Made by a program: the position numbers and the translations under genes. Below, piece by piece: positions 6,953 to 12,184 of a stretch of 12,184 nt of DNA. The notes under the pieces were generated by a model. The model worked only from the letters and a program-made list of their open reading frames with translations. It made no database searches and was not told the origin of the DNA. The DNA comes from an uncultured Oscillospiraceae bacterium (GTDB taxonomy: Bacteria; Bacillota; Clostridia; Oscillospirales; Oscillospiraceae): NCBI GenBank assembly GCA_934659445.1, contig CAKUHV010000045.1:1-12184 (forward strand). The letters are read 5' to 3'. The first letter of the stretch is position 1. The number at the start of each line of letters is the position of its first letter.

Positions 6953-6987
6953 AAACGGGCATGACGGCAGAAAAGAGGGTTGCACCC

Positions 6988-8082
6988 ATGGAGCAGACCT
7001 ATGTGAATATCCCCCGGCGCTCCGGCGGGCGGCAGGCCCCCCGAAAGACGGCCGGACCGCATAAAAACCAGCGGCCCCGCCACTCCCCCTTCAAGCGCTT
7101 CCTGTGGGGGGTCTATGGGCTGATCGTGGCCCTGTCCGCGGTGATCGTAGGCGTATACATCGCCTTCCGCGTGATGGTCAAGCCGCCGGACATCGCCGCC
7201 CCCGATCCCCCCGTGGTGGTGGATCCCGACCCGGCAGTTACCCCCGGGAACGACACCTCCCAGGACAACAGAGAGGATGTGCTGACCCGGCGGGAGGGGG
7301 CCTATACCGTCCTTCTGGCTGCCACCGACGCCGACGGCTACCGCACGGACACCATGATGGTGATGACCTATGACGTGAAAAACCAGAAGGTGGGGGTGGT
7401 GTCCATCCCCCGGGACACGCTGGTGGACCGCGCCAGCGGCAATCCAAAGCTGGTATACGGCCCGGGGGGCGTAAAGCAGCGGGCGGAGGATATTTCCGAC
7501 ATGCTGGGCATCCCCATCGACCGGTATATCCAGGTGAATATCAAGGGCTTCATCGCTCTGGTGGACTATCTGGAGGGGGTGGATTTCTATGTCCCCTGCG
7601 ACATGGACTATGACGACCCCTATCAGGACCTGTTCATCCACTTCAAGCAGGGCCAGCAGCATCTGAACGGCCAGCAGGCCATGGAGGTGGCCCGCTTCCG
7701 GAAGAACAACGACGGCTCGGGCTATACCGACGTGGGCCGCACCCAGACCCAACAAAAGCTGCTGATCGCCTTGGCCAAAAAGGTGCTGGCCTGGAACAGT
7801 GTGAGCAAGATCAACGGCTTTGTGGAGATCTTCAACAAGTATGTCTCCACCAACATGGAGCTGAGCGAGATGATGTACTTCGCCTCTCAGGTCATCTATC
7901 TGGACACCGCATCCGGGGTAGAGACCGCTACCCTGCAGGGCAACGGCGAGGCCGCCTGGCGGGGCTACACCTACTGCTACGAGCTGGACCCGGACACCAC
8001 TCTGGACACGGTGAACCGCCTGCTGAATCCCTATGACCGGGATCTGACGGCGGAGGAGCTGCATCTGGGGACCTCGAAATAA
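6988..8082 (+). CDS. LytR-CpsA-Psr (LCP) family glycopolymer ligase
   Basis: This 364-residue membrane-anchored protein with an outside catalytic domain belongs to the family that moves teichoic acids, capsule or other glycans from undecaprenyl-phosphate carriers onto peptidoglycan. It has a basic, Arg/Lys-rich cytoplasmic tail (1-37), one transmembrane helix (about 38-60) and a Pro/Asp-rich linker (66-90). The LCP domain (about 104-270) carries the family's charged residues: GYRTDTMM (117-124), SIPRDT (139-144, Arg142), and ARFRKN plus DVGRTQTQ (235-240, 248-255), which bind the lipid pyrophosphate and metal. The start at ATG 6988 has AGAGGG 8 nt upstream; the in-frame ATG at 6961 has no ribosome binding site. 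It is transcribed from its own promoter and followed by a terminator. The glf-glycosyltransferase pair upstream makes a galactofuranose-type glycan a possible substrate, by proximity only. Confidence 0.93.
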   Translation: MEQTYVNIPRRSGGRQAPRKTAGPHKNQRPRHSPFKRFLWGVYGLIVALSAVIVGVYIAFRVMVKPPDIAAPDPPVVVDPDPAVTPGNDTSQDNREDVLTRREGAYTVLLAATDADGYRTDTMMVMTYDVKNQKVGVVSIPRDTLVDRASGNPKLVYGPGGVKQRAEDISDMLGIPIDRYIQVNIKGFIALVDYLEGVDFYVPCDMDYDDPYQDLFIHFKQGQQHLNGQQAMEVARFRKNNDGSGYTDVGRTQTQQKLLIALAKKVLAWNSVSKINGFVEIFNKYVSTNMELSEMMYFASQVIYLDTASGVETATLQGNGEAAWRGYTYCYELDPDTTLDTVNRLLNPYDRDLTAEELHLGTSK

Positions 8083-8087
8083 CACAG

Positions 8088-8124
8088 AAAGGCCGCATTA
8101 GGGAAAACTGATGCGGCCTTTTTT
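8088..8124 (+). terminator. Terminator of the LCP gene
   Basis: A perfect 11-bp stem (8088-8098 with 8111-8121, arm AAAGGCCGCAT) with a 12-nt loop is followed by a T-run that overlaps the stem end (8119-8124). It begins 6 nt after the LCP stop. Confidence 0.9.
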
Positions 8125-8146
8125 ATCCGGGAACGGAAAAATGGTG

Positions 8147-8175
8147 TTGATAATTCTGGTGGGATATAGTAAAAT
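8147..8175 (+). promoter_or_regulatory. Promoter of SRP RNA
   Basis: TTGATA (8147-8152), a 17-nt spacer and TAAAAT (8170-8175) are near consensus. The start would be near 8182-8184, where the long terminal helix of the SRP RNA begins. Confidence 0.8.
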
Positions 8176-8183
8176 ACAGGATA

Positions 8184-8496
8184 GCTCTGTTCGGTGCAGA
8201 GCATGGCCGCACTAGTCGGGGAGATAGCGGTGCCCTGTACCCGCGATCCGCTCCAGCGGGGATGAATTCCGGCCCCCGGACGTGTGATGTGCCGTCTGCC
8301 CCAGATAAGCAGTGATGATGGATCGGGCCTGCGCAATGCGGCTGCGTGAACCGTGTCAGGCGGGGAACCGAGCAGCACTAAGCGATCTGCCGCGTGTGCC
8401 GCGGGGTTTCTGTTCCTGAGCCGGCTGTCTGGGTAACGGGCATACCGCGCGCTTCAAAGGTCGGTGTGCGGCCATGCTCTGCGCCGAACGCTTTTA
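8184..8496 (+). ncRNA. ffs: Signal recognition particle RNA, large Firmicutes type
   Basis: This RNA of about 310 nt is the scaffold of the signal recognition particle, which targets nascent membrane and secreted proteins to the translocon together with Ffh. The Alu end is seen in GGTGCCCTGTACCCGCGATC (8230-8249) and the CCGC/GCGG hairpin after it. The Ffh-binding domain, about 8356-8384, contains GTCAGG, then CGG-GGAA-CCG forming the GNRA-type tetraloop, then AGCAGCACTAAG, the most conserved part of the family. The 5' end (8189-8212) and the 3' end (8465-8488) pair over 24 nt with one G-U, as expected for the long helix 5. The ends are set by this helix and the T-run at 8492-8501, so they are exact only to a few bases. 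SRP RNA before dnaX is the arrangement known in Bacillus (scr-dnaX). Confidence 0.95.
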
Positions 8497-8541
8497 TTTT
8501 TGTCGATTTTATTTTGCGTCCCCCGGAAAAACAAATTACCC

Positions 8542-8575
8542 CGTGTTCCCCGCCCCGGCAGGGGTGGGGAACACG
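8542..8575 (+). repeat. Palindrome, copy 1 of 2 flanking dnaX
   Basis: A 15-bp inverted repeat (8542-8556 with 8561-8575, one G-U) has a GGCA loop and is followed by AAAAA rather than T. It shares TGTTCCCC, a CCC/GGG core and GGGGAACAC-N-AAAAA with the palindrome at 10435-10465. An outer AAATTA (8533-8538) is mirrored by TAATTT (8592-8597). It is not a normal terminator on either strand because neither side places a T-tract after the hairpin. The stretch 8501-8634 holds no gene. Confidence 0.7.
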
Positions 8576-8634
8576 AAAAAGAGCCGAGAGTTAATTTTCC
8601 GCCCCCCTGGGCGCTTTGAACGAGGTGATATGCT

Positions 8635-10392
8635 TTGTACCAGGCCCTTTACCGCAAATACCGCCCCCGCACCTTTGACGACGTGGTGGGGCAGGAGCAC
8701 ATCACCGAGACGCTGAAGCGTCAGGTGGCCGCCGGCAGGCTGTCCCACGCCTATCTGTTCACCGGCACCCGGGGCACGGGCAAGACCTCCTGCGCCAAGA
8801 TCCTGGCCCGGGCGGTGAACTGCGAGAACCCCCAGAACGGCAACCCCTGCAACGCCTGCCCCGCCTGCCTGGGCATCGAGAACGGCTCCATTCTGGACGT
8901 GCTGGAGCTGGACGCCGCCTCCAACAACGGGGTGGATCAGGTGCGCGCCCTGCGGGACGAGGCGGTGTATACCCCCGCCGCCGTGCGCAAGCGGGTGTAT
9001 ATCGTAGACGAGGTGCACATGCTGTCCACCCCCGCCTTCAACGCCCTGCTGAAAATTTTGGAGGAGCCCCCCGCCCACCTGATGTTCATTCTGGCCACCA
9101 CCGAGCTGCACAAGGTGCCCGCCACCATCAAAAGCCGCTGCCAGCAGTTCGCCTTCAAGCGCATCCTGCCCGGGCAGATCGCCCAGCGGCTGGAGTATGT
9201 GGCCGGACAGGAGAGCATCCCCCTGACGAAGGAGGGGGCCGCCCTTCTGGCCCGTCTGGCCGACGGCGGCATGCGGGACGCCCTGTCCCTGCTGGACCAG
9301 TGCGCCGGCGGGGGCCGCACCGTGGATGAAGAGGCCATTCTGGATATTCTAGGGCTGGCGGGCAATCTGCGCACCGCCGCCCTGATGGAGCAGATCGCCC
9401 GGCGGGACACCGCCGGGGCGCTGGACACCCTAGCCCAGCTGTACGCCGGGGGCAAGGATGTGGGCTCCGTGCTGTCGGAGCTGTCCGCTCTGGCCCGGGA
9501 CCTGCTGCTGCGAAAGACCGCCCCACAAGGGGGCGCCGCCCTGCTCACCGGCGGCTATGACGAGGCCACCATGCGCCGCTTGGGAGAGCTGCTGCCCGCC
9601 CAGCGGCTGCTCCAGATCCTGACCCTGCTGCAGGACACCGCCGCCGCCCTGCCCCGCAGCGCCAACCGGCGCACGGACACGGAGCTGTGCCTGCTGCGCC
9701 TGTGCGACGAGGGGCTGGACGACTCCTTCCTTGGCCTGTCCGCCCGGCTGGCCGCTCTGGAGCAGCGGGTGGCCAACGGCGTGCCCGCCGCACCGGCGGC
9801 GGCCCCGACCCCGGCTCCTGCGCCGGAAAAGAAGCCGGCCCCCGCCCCCAAGGCCCCGGCTCCAGCGGACGACCTCCCCCCGTGGGAGGAGGAGCGCCCG
9901 CCCCTGCCGGAGGAGCCCCCGGAGGAGCGGGACTACGGGCTGGACATCCCCGCCCCCGCTCCGGCGGAGCGGCCCTCGCCCGCCCCGGCCAGGGCGGCCC
10001 CACAGGCGGCCGCCGCCCCCCCGTCCGGCGGGGACAGCGCCTTCTGGCCCGGCTTTGCGGCGGGCCTGCGGGGCAAGGTGCCCCCCTCCATTAACCCCTA
10101 TCTGAACAACCCCGCTAAGGTGATCGGCGTGTGGGGCAACGGGGCGCTGACCCTGTGGGTGGACAGCGAGTTCACCCGCTCCATGCTGAACAAGCCCGCC
10201 ATCGTCGCGGCCCTGACCCAGGCGGCTCAGGCGGCCTTCGGGGGCCAGCCCCGGGTGAGCATCGTGGCGGGCAAGCCCCCTGCGGCGGCTTCGGCCTCCG
10301 CCCCGCCCGCCGCCCCCGCCGGGGAGCCTGTGGGCAGACTGGACGACCTGATCGCCTTCGGGCAGCAGTTCGACAACATTACCATTAAATAA
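8635..10392 (+). CDS. dnaX: DNA polymerase III subunit gamma/tau
   Basis: This 585-residue AAA+ ATPase is the clamp-loader subunit that loads the beta clamp and links the polymerases at the replication fork. The MYQALYRKYRPRTFDDVVGQ start is typical. Walker A is GTRGTGKT (44-51), a zinc module uses Cys63, 72, 75 and 78, Walker B is VYIVDEVH (121-128), and SRC at 167-169 carries the arginine finger. Domain II and the collar helices reach about residue 375. A Pro/Ala-rich linker (about 383-468) and a C-terminal domain (about 469-585) make a full-length tau-like form. The start codon is TTG at 8635, with AGGTG 7 nt upstream; the nearby ATG at 8630 is out of frame and too close to the ribosome binding site. 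ybaB follows, as usual for this locus. No A-rich slippage site of the E. coli type is obvious. Confidence 0.97.
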   Translation: MYQALYRKYRPRTFDDVVGQEHITETLKRQVAAGRLSHAYLFTGTRGTGKTSCAKILARAVNCENPQNGNPCNACPACLGIENGSILDVLELDAASNNGVDQVRALRDEAVYTPAAVRKRVYIVDEVHMLSTPAFNALLKILEEPPAHLMFILATTELHKVPATIKSRCQQFAFKRILPGQIAQRLEYVAGQESIPLTKEGAALLARLADGGMRDALSLLDQCAGGGRTVDEEAILDILGLAGNLRTAALMEQIARRDTAGALDTLAQLYAGGKDVGSVLSELSALARDLLLRKTAPQGGAALLTGGYDEATMRRLGELLPAQRLLQILTLLQDTAAALPRSANRRTDTELCLLRLCDEGLDDSFLGLSARLAALEQRVANGVPAAPAAAPTPAPAPEKKPAPAPKAPAPADDLPPWEEERPPLPEEPPEERDYGLDIPAPAPAERPSPAPARAAPQAAAAPPSGGDSAFWPGFAAGLRGKVPPSINPYLNNPAKVIGVWGNGALTLWVDSEFTRSMLNKPAIVAALTQAAQAAFGGQPRVSIVAGKPPAAASASAPPAAPAGEPVGRLDDLIAFGQQFDNITIK

Positions 10393-10434
10393 ATCCCAAT
10401 TTCGTTTCGTGTTCCTTTGCAGAAGAAATGCCAA

Positions 10435-10465
10435 TGTTCCCCACCCTCTGCGGGAGCGGGGAACA
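10435..10465 (+). repeat. Palindrome, copy 2 of 2 flanking dnaX
   Basis: An 8-bp perfect stem (10435-10442 with 10458-10465, arm TGTTCCCC) has an imperfect inner part and is followed by C-AAAAAAA. It has the same orientation and outer sequence as the palindrome at 8542-8575. Outer arms CCCAATT (10395-10401) and AATTGGG (10475-10481) form a wider inverted repeat. No T-tract follows, so it is unlikely to be the dnaX terminator. Confidence 0.65.
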
Positions 10466-10537
10466 CAAAAAAAGAATTGGGCGTTAAATAAAATTCCGGA
10501 ACATCATACAAATACCGACAGAAAAGGAGTTATTTCT

Positions 10538-10882
10538 ATGGCGAAGGGCTTTAACGGCCGGGGTATGGCCGGTATGGGCGGCATGAACATGAACATGCTC
10601 AAGCAGGCCCAGAAGATGCAGCAGGACATGATGCGCATGCAGCAGGAGCTGCAGGAGAAGGAGTATGAGGCCAAGGCCGGCGGCGGCGTGGTGTCCGCCA
10701 CGGTGAACGGCAAGCACGAGCTGAAAAAGCTGACCATCGACCCCGAGGCCGTGGACCCCGAGGACGTGGAGCTGCTGCAGGACATGATCGTGGCCGCCGT
10801 GAACGAGGCCATGCGCGCCGCCGACGGCGACGCCGCTGACACCATGTCCAAGCTCACCGGCGGACTGAACCTGCCCTTCTGA
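10538..10882 (+). CDS. ybaB: YbaB/EbfC family nucleoid-associated protein
   Basis: This 114-residue DNA-binding protein acts as a small homodimer with a tweezer-like shape that coats the nucleoid. A Gly/Met-rich start (MAKGFNGRGMAGMGGMNMNM) leads into a long Gln/Met-rich helix (about 20-45, LKQAQKMQQDMMRMQQELQE). Next come the characteristic GGGVVSATVNGKHELKKLTIDPE sheet (47-69) and a C-terminal helix with AAVNEAMRAA. The length is usual. The ATG at 10538 has AAAGGAG 8 nt upstream; the frame is open further upstream through the palindrome but without a ribosome binding site. It lies 145 nt after dnaX, the normal neighbour. recR, which usually follows, is absent: a terminator and a transporter gene come next. 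No clear promoter of its own is seen, so it may depend on dnaX transcription. Confidence 0.96.
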   Translation: MAKGFNGRGMAGMGGMNMNMLKQAQKMQQDMMRMQQELQEKEYEAKAGGGVVSATVNGKHELKKLTIDPEAVDPEDVELLQDMIVAAVNEAMRAADGDAADTMSKLTGGLNLPF

Positions 10883-10900
10883 GCCGAACAGGTCCCCCCT

Positions 10901-10935
10901 GCCCCGCCTGAGGCCTCTCTCGGGCGGGGCTTTTT
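10901..10935 (+). terminator. Terminator of dnaX-ybaB
   Basis: A 12-bp stem (10901-10912 with 10919-10930, one G-U, arm GCCCCGCCTGAG) with a GCCTCT loop is followed by TTTTT. It begins 18 nt after the ybaB stop. Confidence 0.92.
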
Positions 10936-10955
10936 GCGAAAATTCACAAAACCTC

Positions 10956-10984
10956 TTCCCATTTTCTCCGCCCTGTGGTATAAT
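10956..10984 (+). promoter_or_regulatory. Promoter of the ABC ATPase gene
   Basis: A perfect TATAAT (10979-10984), preceded by TGTGG, has TTCCCA (10956-10961) 17 nt upstream, a 4-of-6 match to the -35 consensus. The start would be near 10991, giving an unusually long leader of about 180 nt before the ATG. Confidence 0.7.
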
Positions 10985-10990
10985 ATGCGG

Positions 10991-11168
10991 AGCGTTCCCC
11001 AAACAAACCCCCGTTCTCTACTCCACTCCTTAGGGAGCGGGAGGCCAACTGAAGGAGGAATCCCGCCTGACTGGCGGTGCGGCAGTGTGGAGACCTGCCG
11101 TAAAGCGCCGCGGCTTTGCCCGGGCGCGAGTTTCCGGCTGCGGAGGCAGCGGAAATACAGTCAACACT
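10991..11168 (+). promoter_or_regulatory. Long GC-rich leader of the ABC ATPase gene with several hairpins
   Basis: Four pairings are visible: 11026-11031 with 11052-11057 (CTCCTT/AAGGAG), 11037-11042 with 11061-11066 (GCGGGA/TCCCGC), 11080-11085 with 11095-11100 (CGGCAG/CTGCCG), and 11131-11155 (TTTCCG-G-CTGC, loop GGAG, GCAG-CGGAAA). The first two cross each other, so they form either a pseudoknot or alternative structures. I do not recognise a named riboswitch class. No gene is supported in this stretch. Confidence 0.4.
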
Positions 11169-12184
11169 ATGGCACAGGTGACCCTGAAACACATCAAAAA
11201 GGTATACCCCAACACCGGCGACAGCAAGAAGAAAAAGAAGAAGGACGGCGAGTCCGGCGGCCCCAACCTGAAGGTGACAGACGAGGGCGTGCTGGCGGTC
11301 AGCGACTTCAACCTGGACATCGCGGACCGGGAGTTCATCGTTCTGGTGGGCCCCTCCGGCTGCGGCAAGTCCACCACCCTGCGCATGGTGGCCGGACTGG
11401 AGGAGATCAGCGGCGGCGAGCTGTATATCGACGGCCAGCTGATGAACGACGTGGCCCCCAAGGACCGGGACATCGCCATGGTCTTCCAGAACTACGCCCT
11501 GTACCCCCACATGACCGTGTATGAAAACATGGCCTTCTCCCTGAAGCTGAAAAAGCTGCCCAAGGACGAGATTGACAAGAAGGTCCGGGCCGCCGCCGAG
11601 ATCCTGGACATCACCCAGTATCTGGACCGCAAGCCCAAGGCCCTGTCCGGCGGCCAGCGGCAGCGGGTGGCCATCGGCCGGGCCATCGTCCGCAGCCCCA
11701 AGGTCTTTCTGATGGACGAGCCCCTGTCCAATCTGGACGCCAAGCTGCGCAACCAGATGCGGGCAGAGATCATCAAGCTGCGGGAAAAGATCGACACCAC
11801 CTTCATCTACGTCACCCACGACCAGGTGGAGGCCATGACCCTGGGCGACCGCATCGTCATCATGAAGGACGGCTTCATCCAGCAGATCGGCACCCCCCAG
11901 GAGGTGTTCAACCACCCCGCCAACCTGTTCGTGGCCGGCTTTATCGGCACCCCCCAGATGAACTTCTTCCCGGGCAGCCGCCTGATCCGGCAGGGGGACA
12001 GCTACTCCGTGGAGATCATGGGCCACACCGCCGCCCTGACTCCCCAGCAAAACGAGGCCCTGAAGGCCGCCGGGGCAGACAGCCGCACGGTGACCGTCGG
12101 CGTGCGCCCGGTCCATGTCTCTGTCGGCGGCGAGGGCATCCCCGCGGAGATCGACGTGTCCGAGCTGATGGGCAGCGAGCTGCA
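11169..12184 (+). CDS. ugpC: MalK/UgpC-type sugar ABC transporter ATP-binding protein (runs off right edge)
   Basis: The first 338 residues are present. This cytoplasmic ATPase family powers import of sugars or glycerol-3-phosphate by CUT1-type ABC transporters, and one copy often serves several permeases. It shows Walker [10 protein letters not shown] (61-69), Q-loop Gln107 ([12 protein letters not shown]), signature LSGGQRQ (159-165), Walker B VFLMDEP (179-185), D-loop SNLD (187-190) and switch His217 ([15 protein letters not shown]). The start of the C-terminal TOBE-like regulatory domain lies after about residue 245. An insert at about 16-41 with six consecutive Lys (20-25) separates the first strand from the rest of the core. 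The ATG at 11169 gives the family start [15 protein letters not shown], but there is no proper ribosome binding site; the nearest GGAGG is 22 nt away in a hairpin. The gene symbol follows the family name and does not fix the substrate. Confidence 0.93.
   Translation, partial: MAQVTLKHIKKVYPNTGDSKKKKKKDGESGGPNLKVTDEGVLAVSDFNLDIADREFIVLVGPSGCGKSTTLRMVAGLEEISGGELYIDGQLMNDVAPKDRDIAMVFQNYALYPHMTVYENMAFSLKLKKLPKDEIDKKVRAAAEILDITQYLDRKPKALSGGQRQRVAIGRAIVRSPKVFLMDEPLSNLDAKLRNQMRAEIIKLREKIDTTFIYVTHDQVEAMTLGDRIVIMKDGFIQQIGTPQEVFNHPANLFVAGFIGTPQMNFFPGSRLIRQGDSYSVEIMGHTAALTPQQNEALKAAGADSRTVTVGVRPVHVSVGGEGIPAEIDVSELMGSEL

Noticed and set aside
6961..6987. Upstream ATG at 6961 as start of the LCP protein
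   Set aside because: It falls at the predicted transcript start without a ribosome binding site, while the ATG at 6988 has AGAGGG at the correct distance.
9790..9850. Programmed frameshift in dnaX at the GAAAAGAAG stretch before the Pro/Ala linker
   Set aside because: It is not a good slippery heptamer, and I could not confirm a stimulatory hairpin or a close stop in the shifted frame. The linker is simply low complexity.
8542..10465. The two GTTCCCC...GGGGAAC palindromes as CRISPR repeats (they recall type I-E repeats)
   Set aside because: There are only two copies, 1.9 kb apart with a housekeeping gene between them, no spacer array, no cas gene, and full palindromy unlike the one-sided type I-E repeat end.
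11026..11110. Resemblance of the leader (ATCCCGCCTGACTGGCGGT) to the FMN riboswitch core
   Set aside because: The short match to the CCCGACCGGCGGT part is not accompanied by the AGGGTGAAATTC-like or CCCGCGAGC elements in the correct order, and the gene is not linked to riboflavin.

Overview
The window looks like a chromosomal segment from a GC-rich Clostridia member, most likely an Oscillospiraceae-type gut anaerobe. I base this on the high-GC codon use with strong AGGAGG-type ribosome binding sites, the large Firmicutes-type SRP RNA directly before dnaX and ybaB, the Gram-positive LytR-CpsA-Psr protein, and the style of the sugar-ABC ATPase. The genus is inference. No transposase, phage gene, tRNA, rRNA or CRISPR array was seen.

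Layout. 1-786 (minus): the start of an L-lactate permease gene runs off the left edge. It is preceded by a promoter, a 68-codon Ile/Leu-rich small ORF and a terminator-like hairpin, an arrangement that could be a transcription attenuator. 918-2497 (minus): nicotinate phosphoribosyltransferase (NAD salvage) with its own promoter and terminator. 2652-5002 (plus): UDP-galactopyranose mutase followed by a GT2 glycosyltransferase, a two-gene surface-glycan unit closed by a strong terminator. 5008-6897 (plus): an ECF sigma factor and a membrane-anchored putative anti-sigma factor, preceded by a sequence resembling an ECF promoter. 6924-8124 (plus): an LCP ligase with its own promoter and terminator. 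8147-8500: SRP RNA with promoter. 8635-10935: dnaX (TTG start) and ybaB/ebfC, with a related palindrome before and after dnaX. 10956-12184: promoter, a roughly 180-nt GC-rich leader, and the 5' part of a MalK/UgpC-type ABC ATPase that runs off the right edge.

How the genes relate. glf supplies UDP-galactofuranose and the GT2 enzyme may use it or another nucleotide sugar. The LCP protein two genes further on could attach such a glycan to peptidoglycan, with the envelope-type sigma/anti-sigma pair lying between. This functional link is inferred from proximity only. The SRP RNA-dnaX-ybaB block is conserved housekeeping synteny, although recR does not follow ybaB here. I see no convincing new multi-gene system. 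The less ordinary signals are regulatory: the lactate-permease leader, the paired palindromes around dnaX, the ECF-like autoregulatory promoter and the structured leader of the ABC ATPase.
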